The notes under the pieces: model-generated
Told to the model about the DNA's origin: nothing
Seen by the model: the letters and a program-made list of their open reading frames with translations, nothing else
Database searches by the model: none
In this document: positions 25,551 through 33,772 of the stretch, piece by piece
How the letters are laid out: every line of letters begins with the position of its first letter
How positions within the stretch are numbered: position 1 is the first letter of the stretch
Position numbers and translations under genes: made by a program
NCBI RefSeq assembly: GCF_001665625.1
Contig: NZ_LZSY01000116.1
Coordinates: 62,001-126,000 of the forward strand
Direction: 5' to 3'
Length of the DNA: 64,000 nucleotides
DNA from: Mycolicibacterium peregrinum
GTDB lineage: Bacteria > Actinomycetota > Actinomycetes > Mycobacteriales > Mycobacteriaceae

Positions 25551-27839
25551 TCAGCGTTGTCGGATCACCGGAGGCTCATGTGCCCGCACCGGGGGGAGGG
25601 CTCCATCGAACTTCTCGACCTGCACCAGCACATGCGCGCCGGTGCAGCCATGCGCCAGCGACGAGGTCCCGACATCGTCGGTGAGGACGTTGGGATTGCC
25701 GTGCACGCACATCGAATCGGGATCTGACGCTTCGGCCGGGTCGTACCACGCTCCGGTCGGCAGTTGCACCACCGACGGGCGCAACCGGTCGTCGATCATC
25801 ACCCCGGCCAGACACGCCCCGCGGTCGTTGAACACCCGCACTACGTCACCGTCTGCGAGCCCGCGGGCCGAGGCGTCACCGGGATGGATGCGGATCGGTT
25901 CGCGCCCTTGTACTTTCGATGCCTGACTGGTGGCGCCGCCGTCGAGTTGGCTGTGCAGTCGGGTCGCGGGCTGATTGGCCAGCAGATGCAACGGATAGCG
26001 GGCGGCCCGCGCACCGCCGAGCCATTCGGTCGGCTCGTACCAGCGGGGGTGGCCGGCACAGTCGGGGTAGCCGAATCCGTCGATGGTCTGCGAGAAGATC
26101 TCGATGCGGCCGCTCGGGGTGGCCAGTCGGTGCCCGACCGGATCGGCCCGGAAATCGGCCAGCAGTGTCAACCCCGGTTCGGTGGGTAACCGCAGATGAC
26201 CCGCAGCCCAGAACTGGTCGAATCCGGGAACCTCGAAATCCAGACTCGCTGACCACTTTTCGTACATATGAACCAGCCACTGCCGTGCCGTGCGGCCTTC
26301 GGTGAACTGCTCACCGAACCCGAGTCGGTCGGCCAGCGCCGAGAACGTGGTGTAGTCGTCGCGGGAGTCCGCGTACGGCGGGGTCAGTGCAGGCATGGCG
26401 ACCAGCAGCGGGTCATTGCGTGACCCCGAGTAGTCCTCGCGCTCATAGGCGGTGGTCGAGGGCACGACGACGTCGGCATGCTTGGCCATCGCCGTCCAGT
26501 ACGGGTCGTGCACCACGATGGTGTCCACCCGGGACAGGGCCCGGCGCAACCTCGGAATGTTCTGGTGATGGTGGAACGGGTTGCCGCCGGCCCAGTACAC
26601 GCACCTGATGTCGGGGTAGGTCAGGTGCAGTCCGTTGTAATCGAACGGTTGTCCGGGGTGCAGCAGCATGTCGGTGACGGCCGCGACGGGGATGAAGGTC
26701 TGCACCGGGTTGAAGCCCTGTGGCAGCGCGGGCAGGCCGCAGCGCAGCGGCGGCAACCCCGGCTCGTTCATCGACCCGTAGCCGTGCCCGAAACCTCCTC
26801 CGGGCACACCGATCTGGCCCAGCATGGCCGCCAGGGTCAAGCCCATCCACGGCGCCTGCTCGCCGTGCCGGATCCGCTGCAGCGACCAGCTGACGGTGAC
26901 CAGGGTGCGCGAGGCCGCCATCTGTCTGGCGAGGTCCACGAGCTCGCCGGCGGGCAGGCCGCTGAGCCTCGACGCCCATTGCGGGCTCTTGGCGATACCG
27001 TCGTCGCGGCCCAGCAGGTAGCGCTCGAACCGCCGGTATCCGCTGCAGTGCGTGTCGAGGAAATCGAGATCGGCCAGGCCCTCGCTGGCCAGCACGTAGG
27101 CCAGCGCGAGCATCACCGCCACGTCGGTGCCGGGGACCGGGGCCAGCCATCGGCAGTCGCCATCGACGTCGTCACGAAGCGGGCTCAGCGACACGATCTT
27201 CCCGCCGCGCTCACGCATCCGGCGCAGCGCGTCGCGGGCCGGATGTGCCGTGGTGCCACCGTGGTTGATGCCGGTGTTCTTCAGTGCGAGACCGCCGAAG
27301 CACACCAGCAGATCGGTGTGCTCGGTGATGACCTCCCAGTCGGTGGAGCGCTTGAACAGGTCGTCATGGGTCCCGACCACCCGGGGCATGATCACCCCGG
27401 TGGCGCCCAGGCTGTAGGAATGGCGGGAAGACGTATAGCCGCCGAGCATTTTCAGAAAGCGGTGCACCTGGCTCTGGGCGTGGTGGAAGCGTCCGGCGCT
27501 GGCCCAGCCGTAGGAGCCGCCGTAGATCGCCTCGTTGCCGTAGGTGTCGACGACCCGGCGCAGCTCCTCGGCCAGCAAGTCGGAGAGCTCATCCCAGGAG
27601 ACCGCGACGTAGTCGTCGGCGCCCCGTTCTGTACTGGGGCCGGGGCCGTCGCGCAGCCAGCCGCGTCGCACTGCGGGCCCGGCGATACGGGAGCGGTGCC
27701 GGATCGAGCCCGCGAGGTTGCCGAGCAACGGTGAGGGGTCGGTGTCACCGTCCATCGGGGTGACGGCCGCGATGTCGCCGTCCGCGACGTTCGCGGTGAA
27801 GGCGCCCCAGTGCGCGAGGCTCATGGGGGACCGGGGCAT
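25551..27839 (-). CDS. bisC: BisC-like molybdopterin oxidoreductase (biotin sulfoxide / S-oxide reductase type)
   Basis: A 762-residue molybdoenzyme of the DMSO reductase type III group (TorA/BisC). There is no Tat signal and no N-terminal Fe-S cysteine motif, as in cytoplasmic BisC. The likely molybdenum ligand is Ser143 in RHSYSLGA. Later blocks GGGFGHGYGSMNEP, VYWAGGNPFHHHQN and SGRIEIFSQTID are those of the bis-MGD-binding domains; the C-terminal domain holds VQLPTGAWYDP. Such enzymes reduce biotin or methionine sulfoxide. It is a homologue in type of M. tuberculosis BisC (Rv1442), which lies elsewhere in that genome. Confidence 0.86.
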   Translation of the reverse strand: MPRSPMSLAHWGAFTANVADGDIAAVTPMDGDTDPSPLLGNLAGSIRHRSRIAGPAVRRGWLRDGPGPSTERGADDYVAVSWDELSDLLAEELRRVVDTYGNEAIYGGSYGWASAGRFHHAQSQVHRFLKMLGGYTSSRHSYSLGATGVIMPRVVGTHDDLFKRSTDWEVITEHTDLLVCFGGLALKNTGINHGGTTAHPARDALRRMRERGGKIVSLSPLRDDVDGDCRWLAPVPGTDVAVMLALAYVLASEGLADLDFLDTHCSGYRRFERYLLGRDDGIAKSPQWASRLSGLPAGELVDLARQMAASRTLVTVSWSLQRIRHGEQAPWMGLTLAAMLGQIGVPGGGFGHGYGSMNEPGLPPLRCGLPALPQGFNPVQTFIPVAAVTDMLLHPGQPFDYNGLHLTYPDIRCVYWAGGNPFHHHQNIPRLRRALSRVDTIVVHDPYWTAMAKHADVVVPSTTAYEREDYSGSRNDPLLVAMPALTPPYADSRDDYTTFSALADRLGFGEQFTEGRTARQWLVHMYEKWSASLDFEVPGFDQFWAAGHLRLPTEPGLTLLADFRADPVGHRLATPSGRIEIFSQTIDGFGYPDCAGHPRWYEPTEWLGGARAARYPLHLLANQPATRLHSQLDGGATSQASKVQGREPIRIHPGDASARGLADGDVVRVFNDRGACLAGVMIDDRLRPSVVQLPTGAWYDPAEASDPDSMCVHGNPNVLTDDVGTSSLAHGCTGAHVLVQVEKFDGALPPVRAHEPPVIRQR

Positions 27840-27879
27840 GAGCAGAGTTTACGGGCGGTACCCACCCTCCCCAGGGCTG

Positions 27880-27906
27880 ACCAACCACCCGGTTGGTATA
27901 GGTTGG
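27880..27906 (+). promoter_or_regulatory. Palindromic operator and promoter of fadE20
   Basis: ACCAACC-ACCC-GGTTGGT (27880-27897) is a perfect 7-bp dyad, and GGTTGG recurs at 27901-27906. A -10-like TATAGG overlaps the second half-site. The form suits a TetR/FadR-type repressor of acyl-CoA metabolism; the repressor is not identifiable from this window. Confidence 0.65.
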
Positions 27907-27940
27907 CCCCAAATCAGTAACCAGTACCGGAGGTCACACC

Positions 27941-29101
27941 ATGGGCAGTGTTGTGAAGTACGACCGCACGTTGTTCGAGCCCGAGCACGACTTGTTCCGC
28001 GAGTCGTACCGGGCGTTCCTGGACAAGCACGTCGCGCCGTTCCACGACCAGTGGGAGAAGGACAAGATCGTCGACCGCGGGGTCTGGCTCGAGGCGGGCA
28101 AACAGGGCTTTCTCGGGATGGCGGTGCCCGAGGAGTACGGCGGCGGCGGCAACGACGACTTCCGGTACAACACGATCGTCTGTGAGGAGACCGTCGCCGG
28201 TCGCTACAGCGGCATCGGCTTCAGCCTGCACAACGACGTCGTCGCGCCGTACCTGCTCCGGCTGGCCAACGAGGAGCAGAAGCAGCGTTGGCTGCCCAAG
28301 TTCTGCACGGGCGAATTGATCACGGCGATCGCAATGACCGAACCGGGCACCGGTAGCGACCTGCAGGGCATCAAGACCCGTGCGGTGCGCGACGGTGACC
28401 ACTACGTCCTCAACGGGTCCAAGACCTTCATCACCAACGGCATCAACTCCGATCTGGTGATCGTCGTCGCCCAGACCGACCCGGAGAAGGGTGCTCTCGG
28501 CTTCTCCCTGCTGGTGGTTGAGCGCGGTATGGAGGGCTTCGAGCGGGGCCGCCACCTGGACAAGATCGGCCTGGATGCCCAGGACACCGCCGAGCTGTCG
28601 TTCACCGACGTCAAGGTGCCCGTCGAGAACCTGCTCGGCGAGGAAGGTCAGGGTTTCGTCTACCTGATGCAGAACCTGCCGCAGGAGCGCATCTCGATCG
28701 CGATCATGGCCGCCGCGGCGATGGAGGCGGTGCTGGAGCAGACCGTGCAGTACACCAAGGAGCGCAAGGCGTTCGGCAAGCCGATCGGTAGTTTCCAGAA
28801 CAGCCGGTTCCTGCTGGCCGAACTGGCCACCGAGGCCACCGTGGTCCGGATGATGGTCGACGAGTTCATCCGGTTGCACCTCGACGAGAAGCTCACCGTG
28901 GAGCAGGCGGCGATGGCCAAGTGGTATTCGACCGAGAAGCAGGTGGAACTCATCGACCGCTGCCTGCAGCTGCACGGCGGTTACGGCTACATGCGGGAGT
29001 ACCCCGTTGCGCGGGCCTACCTGGATGCCCGAGTCCAGACGATTTACGGCGGCACGACCGAGATCATGAAGGAGATCATCGGTCGCGGGCTGGGCGTCTA
29101 G
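27941..29101 (+). CDS. fadE20: Acyl-CoA dehydrogenase FadE20
   Basis: A 386-residue FAD enzyme for the first step of beta-oxidation, homologue of Rv2724c. The FAD/substrate block AMTEPGTGSDLQGIKT is present. The residue at the MCAD Glu376 position is Gly in YGGTTE, whereas Glu249 sits in NLPQERIS, the place of the catalytic base in isovaleryl- and long-chain type enzymes; the preferred substrate is therefore probably long or branched. The GGAGGT before ATG 27941 fits. A strong terminator follows. Confidence 0.93.
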   Translation: MGSVVKYDRTLFEPEHDLFRESYRAFLDKHVAPFHDQWEKDKIVDRGVWLEAGKQGFLGMAVPEEYGGGGNDDFRYNTIVCEETVAGRYSGIGFSLHNDVVAPYLLRLANEEQKQRWLPKFCTGELITAIAMTEPGTGSDLQGIKTRAVRDGDHYVLNGSKTFITNGINSDLVIVVAQTDPEKGALGFSLLVVERGMEGFERGRHLDKIGLDAQDTAELSFTDVKVPVENLLGEEGQGFVYLMQNLPQERISIAIMAAAAMEAVLEQTVQYTKERKAFGKPIGSFQNSRFLLAELATEATVVRMMVDEFIRLHLDEKLTVEQAAMAKWYSTEKQVELIDRCLQLHGGYGYMREYPVARAYLDARVQTIYGGTTEIMKEIIGRGLGV

Positions 29102-29136
29102 CGGGCCGATCGGCCCCCGATTTATCCGGTACTCGT

Positions 29137-29187
29137 CCAAAAAAGCCCAAATCTGGGTCTTCGGACCCAGATATTGGGCCTTTTTTG
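29137..29187. terminator. Long perfect-loop terminator after fadE20
   Basis: A stem of 23 bases on the left and 24 on the right closes over a C(UUCG)G tetraloop (GGGTC-TTCG-GACCC at 29155-29168). The flanks are A6 on the left and T6 on the right, so both RNA strands end in a U-run. One or two bulged A/T positions interrupt the pairing. Rho-independent and bidirectional. Confidence 0.93.
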
Positions 29188-29289
29188 GTCATGATCGGCC
29201 ACGTTAGTTGGTTATCGTCACGTGCTGACGCAAAGTTGTCCGGGCGGGACATTTCTAAGGAAACTTTGCCGAACGAGCGGGGAGGGCGC

Positions 29290-31593
29290 ATGACTAGGCC
29301 GGGAGCGAGGCTGAACGCGGCCGTGTGGCGGTTGGCGGTCGGCCTGCTCGCACTCGTAGTCGCTGCTTTGGTGGTGCCGGCGGTGGCTTCGGCCACCCCG
29401 GAGTCGGATGCCGACGCCGCGGTCACCGCCGCTTGGGAGGCCAACGGTGGAGACGGCGGCCCGCTCGGGCCGCGGCAGGGCGGCGTGTACGCGGTGGGTT
29501 CTGGCTTCGCGCAGAACTTCTCCGGCGGCAAGATGTTCTTCACCCCGGCAACCGGCGCACACTTCATGCAGGGCGCAATCCTGGACAAGTACGAGTCGCT
29601 GGGCGGTCCGGCCGACGGTGACATGGGATTCCCCACCATCGACGAGGGCGCTGGACGTGCCGCGGACAGCCGTAACTCGACGTTGAGTGCGCCTGACAAC
29701 CCGGTCATCTTCTGGACTCCGTCCACCGGTGCCCGGGTGGTGCGGGGCGCCATCAACGCCGCATGGGACAAGCTCGGCGGCTCCGCGGGAGTGCTCGGCG
29801 TCCCCGCGGACGACGAGACGTTCGACGGCGACGTGATCTCCCAGAAGTTCACCGGCGGCGAGATCTCCTGGAACCGCAAGACCAAGGCGTTCACCACGGT
29901 GCCGCCCGAACTGGCCGATCAGCTCGCCGGTCTGGACGTACCGTCGGATCCCGCCTCGGCGATCGCCGCCGCGCGCCGGGAGGCGGGCGGGGTGATGGGA
30001 CCGCTGGGAGCCAAGGACGGCGACCAGTATCCGATCGGCGACGGTGGATTCGGCCAGAAGTACGCCGGCGGCAAGATCTTCTACAGCCCGGCCACCGGCG
30101 CCAACGCCATCACCGGCCAGCTGCTCGAAAAGTATGAAAGCGTCGGTGGCCCGGAAGGCGATCTGGGGTTCCCGACCGCCGGCGAGTCCGAGGGCGGATT
30201 GGGACCCAACAGCCGGATCAGCACCTTCGCCGCGGCCGACAACCCCGTCATCTTCTGGACTCCCGACTACGGCGCGGTGATCGTGCGGGGCGCGATGAAC
30301 GCGGCCTGGGAGAAACTGGGCGGGGCGAAGGGAGCGCTGGGCGCCCCGATGGCCGACCAGACCGAAGACGGCGGTGTCATCAGTCAGCGGTTCAGCGGGG
30401 GAGCGATCTCGTGGGACCGCGACGCCAACAAGTTCACCACCGAGCCGTCGAAACTCGCCTCCGAATTGAGCGGGCTGCAGGTTCCTGGACTCGACCAGAC
30501 CCCGGCGGCCGGTCCGCAGCCCTCCGACGCGGACAGCAAGAAGCCGTTCTCCTGGCATTGGAGCTGGTGGTGGCTGATCGCGGTGATCCCGGTCGTGCTG
30601 CTCGCCGGGTTGATCGTGGGGGCCGCGCTGTGGCACCGTCGGCGCGCCGGTGGCGATGACGACTTCGACCACGATCCGTTCGACGACGACTACGACGGCG
30701 GACCGGGCGATTCGTCCTACGACGAGGGTCGATATGACGACGCGCGCTACGGTTCGCGTGGGTACGACCACGATGAGTACCGCGACGGCGGTGACTCCGA
30801 CGCGGCCAACGGCTACGGGCCGAGCGCCGCGTACGGCGACGCCGCGACGGCACGGTTTGCCGGACCCGGCGAGGAATCATCAGGCGCGGCATCTCCGTAC
30901 GACGGCCCCACCGATATCGCCATTCCGGTCAGTCAATGGGCCGCTCCGCACGGATCGGCCAGTGGGTACGGGGCGCCGGGCGAGGAGGAGGAACCGCCGG
31001 AGGATTCCTCGCGGTTGGTCGGGGAGCAGGGTTTCGACGACTTCGGCGACGATGACGACTTCGAAGACGACTATGAAGATGACGACTTCGAGGACGACGA
31101 CTTCGACGACGAGGATCTCGATACACCCATTGATGCCGACTTCGAAGAGGTCGCCGAGGGCGACGATGTCGACGACATCGAGGCGGAACTCGTGGACGAG
31201 GACCTGGCGGATACCGGGTCTATGCCCGGTCCGGTAGGCGGAGTGCGTGAGGCGCAGGGTTTCGCGGGCCTGGGTGGCCTGACAGTGCCGAGCGATCAGG
31301 ACAACGTCGACACCGCGCCGACCCGCGTCATCACCGAGGCCGAGGCCTACAGCAGCGAGGCGCACAGCGGGCGCCACGCCGCCATCGAGCTCGACGAGAT
31401 ACCCAGTGCCACCGCCATCCATCTGCCGTTGGAGGACCCTTACCGCGCGCCGGAGGGTTATCCGATCAAGGCGGACACGAAGTCCGGACGGTACTGGGCG
31501 CCCGACAGCGCCGAGTACGACGACGCAGTAGCCGAAATCTGGTTCGCCAGTGAGGAATTCGCCCGCACGAACGGGTTCGTGCGGACGGACTGA
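29290..31593 (+). CDS. LGFP-repeat membrane-anchored protein (Rv2721c-like)
   Basis: A 767-residue envelope protein. A signal peptide (about 1-36) precedes two similar modules of about 185 residues, each with roughly three LGFP repeats that are thought to bind cell wall (FSGGKMFFTPATGAHFMQGAIL; VIFWTPSTGARVVRGAINAAW; ISQKFTGGEISWNR). A single transmembrane helix lies near residue 425-445 (WWLIAVIPVVLLAGLIVGAAL). The rest is a long, very acidic, Tyr/Gly/Asp-rich segment and a conserved C-terminal end. It is the homologue of Rv2721c. The ATG at 29290 follows GGGGAGGG. Confidence 0.88.
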   Translation: MTRPGARLNAAVWRLAVGLLALVVAALVVPAVASATPESDADAAVTAAWEANGGDGGPLGPRQGGVYAVGSGFAQNFSGGKMFFTPATGAHFMQGAILDKYESLGGPADGDMGFPTIDEGAGRAADSRNSTLSAPDNPVIFWTPSTGARVVRGAINAAWDKLGGSAGVLGVPADDETFDGDVISQKFTGGEISWNRKTKAFTTVPPELADQLAGLDVPSDPASAIAAARREAGGVMGPLGAKDGDQYPIGDGGFGQKYAGGKIFYSPATGANAITGQLLEKYESVGGPEGDLGFPTAGESEGGLGPNSRISTFAAADNPVIFWTPDYGAVIVRGAMNAAWEKLGGAKGALGAPMADQTEDGGVISQRFSGGAISWDRDANKFTTEPSKLASELSGLQVPGLDQTPAAGPQPSDADSKKPFSWHWSWWWLIAVIPVVLLAGLIVGAALWHRRRAGGDDDFDHDPFDDDYDGGPGDSSYDEGRYDDARYGSRGYDHDEYRDGGDSDAANGYGPSAAYGDAATARFAGPGEESSGAASPYDGPTDIAIPVSQWAAPHGSASGYGAPGEEEEPPEDSSRLVGEQGFDDFGDDDDFEDDYEDDDFEDDDFDDEDLDTPIDADFEEVAEGDDVDDIEAELVDEDLADTGSMPGPVGGVREAQGFAGLGGLTVPSDQDNVDTAPTRVITEAEAYSSEAHSGRHAAIELDEIPSATAIHLPLEDPYRAPEGYPIKADTKSGRYWAPDSAEYDDAVAEIWFASEEFARTNGFVRTD

Positions 31594-31599
31594 GGAAGC

Positions 31600-31631
31600 G
31601 GGCCCGGCAGCCGTCAGGTGCGGCCGGGCCC
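31600..31631. terminator. Hairpin between convergent LGFP gene and lexA
   Basis: GGGCCCGGC (31600-31608) pairs with GCCGGGCCC (31623-31631): a perfect 9-bp GC stem with a 14-nt loop, located between the two stop codons. No U-run. Confidence 0.6.
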
Positions 31632-31640
31632 CTCACCCGG

Positions 31641-32363
31641 TCAGATCTTGCGAATTACGGTGACGACCTTGCCGAGCACCGCTGCGTCGTTGCCCGGGAT
31701 CGGGTCGTATGCCGGGTTGTGCGGCATCAACCACACCTGACCGCGGGTGCGCTTGAACGTCTTGACGGTGGCCTCGCCGTCGATCATGGCTGCCACGATG
31801 TCGCCGTTGTCGGCCACGCTCTGCTGGCGTACCACCACCCAGTCGCCGTCACAGATGGCGGCGTCGACCATCGAGTCGCCGACGACCTTGAGCAGGAACA
31901 GTGAACCCTCGCCGACCAATTCGCGGGGCAGCGGGAAGACGTCCTCGACGGCCTGTTCGGCCAGGATGGGGCCGCCTGCGGCGATACGCCCGAGCACCGG
32001 CACGAACGTCGGCTCGGGTAGTGCGTCGGAGCCGGCCACGTCGGTGGACACCAGTGCTGCGGCCGTCGGATCGTCGGCGGCGCGCACATCGACGGCGCGC
32101 GGGCGGTTGGGATCGCGGCGCAGGTAGCCCTTGCGTTCCAGGGTGCGCAACTGGTGGGCGACCGACGAGGTCGAGGTCAGTCCGACCGCATCGCCGATCT
32201 CGCGGATGCTGGGCGGGTAACCGCGAGTGGTCACCGACGCGCGGATCACGTCGAGAATGGTGCGTTGCCGGTCGGTGAGGCCGCCCTCGGCCCGGCGTGG
32301 GCCCGCGCCGTCCGATCCGGCCGGGCTTTCCGTGTTGCCGTCCCTGCTGCGGTCGTCGCTCAT
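31641..32363 (-). CDS. lexA: SOS repressor LexA
   Basis: A 240-residue repressor. Winged helix DNA-binding domain at about 30-90 (REIGDAVGLTSTSSVAHQL); self-cleavage site Ala129-Gly130 (RIAAGG); catalytic Ser164 (VGDSMVD) and Lys201 (EATVKTFK). RecA filaments trigger cleavage and derepress recA, chiZ and others. The ATG at 32363 is the accepted start; the long upstream frame is the intergenic region. Its own SOS box lies 33 bp upstream. Confidence 0.97.
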   Translation of the reverse strand: MSDDRSRDGNTESPAGSDGAGPRRAEGGLTDRQRTILDVIRASVTTRGYPPSIREIGDAVGLTSTSSVAHQLRTLERKGYLRRDPNRPRAVDVRAADDPTAAALVSTDVAGSDALPEPTFVPVLGRIAAGGPILAEQAVEDVFPLPRELVGEGSLFLLKVVGDSMVDAAICDGDWVVVRQQSVADNGDIVAAMIDGEATVKTFKRTRGQVWLMPHNPAYDPIPGNDAAVLGKVVTVIRKI

Positions 32364-32395
32364 GGGGCCGAATGTAGTCCCTGATCGAACATTAA

Positions 32396-32411
32396 TCAAA
32401 CATGTGTTCGA
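32396..32411 (-). promoter_or_regulatory. LexA box of lexA
   Basis: TCAAACATGTGTTCGA: 11 of 12 fixed bases of TCGAAC-N4-GTTCGA. It is nearest the lexA start and gives autoregulation. A second TCGAAC half site is at 32384-32389. Confidence 0.85.
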
Positions 32412-32489
32412 GGCGTGTTGTGGGCGTGTCTGCTGGTGGAGCGCACGGGGTGGCAGTTCGGGGCCGTCCCCGCGGTCGGTGGCCGGAAC

Positions 32490-32512
32490 TTGTCGGTGCC
32501 CTGTTCTATCGT
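32490..32512 (+). promoter_or_regulatory. RecA-NDp (PafBC-type) promoter of chiZ
   Basis: TTGTCGGTG, eight bases, TATCGT, the same motif as before recA. It points rightwards, 94 bp before the chiZ start. The second bases of the N8 spacers (ccctgttc here, gcctgttc at recA) are also nearly equal, so the two promoters are close copies. Confidence 0.85.
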
Positions 32513-32523
32513 TTGGCAACAGT

Positions 32524-32581
32524 TCGATCACATGTTCTATCAATCGAACACCTGAGCGAGTATGTTCGAACACAAGAGCGA
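32524..32581 (+). promoter_or_regulatory. Three helically phased LexA-like boxes before chiZ
   Basis: TCGATCACATGTTCTA (32524-32539), TCGAACACCTGAGCGA (32544-32559) and TCGAACACAAGAGCGA (32566-32581). The first fits LexA in both halves with two changes; the other two share a perfect left half TCGAAC and an altered right half GAGCGA. Start-to-start distances are 20 and 22 bp, about two helical turns each. Confidence 0.6.
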
Positions 32582-32605
32582 AAGAGTCCACCGAAAGGCA
32601 GTCAG

Positions 32606-33151
32606 ATGGCGATCATCGATATCCCCGCCGATAGCCGCTCCCGTGCTGTTCGGGCCGTGCCGCAGTCCTCACCGCAGCGGGCCCGTGCCAGGGGTGCCGC
32701 AGGTGCTGCGGGTACCAGGGGCAGCGCCACCTTCGGTACCGGTGTGGCCCGGCCGGTGCGCCGGGTGCAGCGGGTGCAGCGCCCGGGCCACGCCCGACCC
32801 GCAGCCGGCACGGTCCACTACCGCGGAACCGGTGTGCTGATGTCGCGGGCGTCGCACCGCAGTCGGCCCATCACTCCGCTGACCACGGTGTTACTGGCCC
32901 TCGTCGCCGCCGGTATCACGGTGTGGCTCGGCCTGGTGGCGCAACTCGGCGGGGTGATGGGGGCGGAGAACCCGCAGCCGGCCGAACTCGCGGTGGTCCA
33001 GGTGAAGTCGGGGGAGTCGCTGCAGCAGGTGGCACGCCGGGTCGCCCCGGATGCTCCGGTGGCCCGGGTCGTCGAGCAGATTCGTGACCTCAACCAACTC
33101 GACTCCGCCGCGGTCGACGCCGGGCAGACACTGCTCGCGCCGGTTGGCTGA
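32606..33151 (+). CDS. chiZ: LysM-domain cell-division inhibitor ChiZ (Rv2719c homologue)
   Basis: A 181-residue protein. A disordered, Arg/Ala/Gly-rich cytoplasmic N-terminus (about 1-88), one transmembrane helix (TTVLLALVAAGITVWLGL) and an outer LysM domain (VQVKSGESLQQVARRVAP) that binds peptidoglycan. In M. tuberculosis ChiZ is damage-induced, interacts with FtsI and FtsQ and delays division. Divergent from lexA and controlled by both LexA and the RecA-NDp type promoter. The ATG at 32606 gives a length near Rv2719c (165). Confidence 0.9.
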   Translation: MAIIDIPADSRSRAVRAVPQSSPQRARARGAAGAAGTRGSATFGTGVARPVRRVQRVQRPGHARPAAGTVHYRGTGVLMSRASHRSRPITPLTTVLLALVAAGITVWLGLVAQLGGVMGAENPQPAELAVVQVKSGESLQQVARRVAPDAPVARVVEQIRDLNQLDSAAVDAGQTLLAPVG

Positions 33152-33315
33152 GCAGCGCAATGTCCGCTGAATCGTCCTGGCAGGCAGCATCACTGGCCGG
33201 TGTCGGCGTGAGCACCTACATGCCACTGGACCCGGCGGTGAGTCTGCCTAGAGCATCGCGGGTACGCTCAAGGGCGCTCGAACTACTTGTCCGGCGGCAT
33301 GACGAAGGAGCGGTA

Positions 33316-33771
33316 ATGCATTGTCCGTTCTGTCGTCATCCTGATTCGCGTGTGGTCGATTCCCGCGAGACCGACGAGGGGCAGGCCATCCGACGCCGGC
33401 GGTCGTGCCCGGAGTGTGGACGTCGGTTCACCACTGTGGAGACCGCGGTGCTGGCTGTGGTGAAGCGCAGCGGGGTGACCGAACCGTTCAGCCGGGAGAA
33501 GGTCATCCGCGGAGTGCGCCGGTCCTGTCAGGGCAGGCAGGTCGACGACGACGCGCTCAATGTCTTGGCGCAGAAGGTCGAGGACGCGGTCCGCGGCCTC
33601 GGCACGCCGGAGATCCCGAGCCATGAGGTCGGCCTGGCGATCCTCGGACCGCTCCGCGAACTGGACGAGGTCGCCTATCTGAGGTTCGCCTCGGTGTACC
33701 GGTCATTCTCCTCAGCCGAGGACTTCGAGCGCGAAATCGAGGCCCTGCGGGCGCATCGCGCCGAGGCGTAA
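33316..33771 (+). CDS. nrdR: Transcriptional repressor NrdR
   Basis: A 151-residue repressor of ribonucleotide reductase genes. The zinc ribbon is Cys3, Cys6, Cys31 and Cys34 (HCPFC, SCPEC); an ATP-cone follows (TVETAVLAVVKRSGVTEPFSREKVIRGV). The ATG at 33316 has GAAGGAG 9 nt upstream. The 164-bp gap after chiZ shows no NrdR box that I recognise. Confidence 0.96.
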   Translation: MHCPFCRHPDSRVVDSRETDEGQAIRRRRSCPECGRRFTTVETAVLAVVKRSGVTEPFSREKVIRGVRRSCQGRQVDDDALNVLAQKVEDAVRGLGTPEIPSHEVGLAILGPLRELDEVAYLRFASVYRSFSSAEDFEREIEALRAHRAEA

Positions 33772-33772
33772 T

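Noticed and set aside
26478..27734. 418-codon plus-strand frame over bisC
   Set aside because: Antisense to a complete molybdoenzyme; no motif in its translation.
30650..31200. Repetitive GAC/GAT-rich tract in the LGFP gene
   Set aside because: Codes for the acidic tail of the protein; frame is kept and units are irregular.
33152..33315. Possible NrdR box or extra gene before nrdR
   Set aside because: The frame upstream of ATG 33316 has no ribosome site and no conservation pattern, and no NrdR-box pair is visible.
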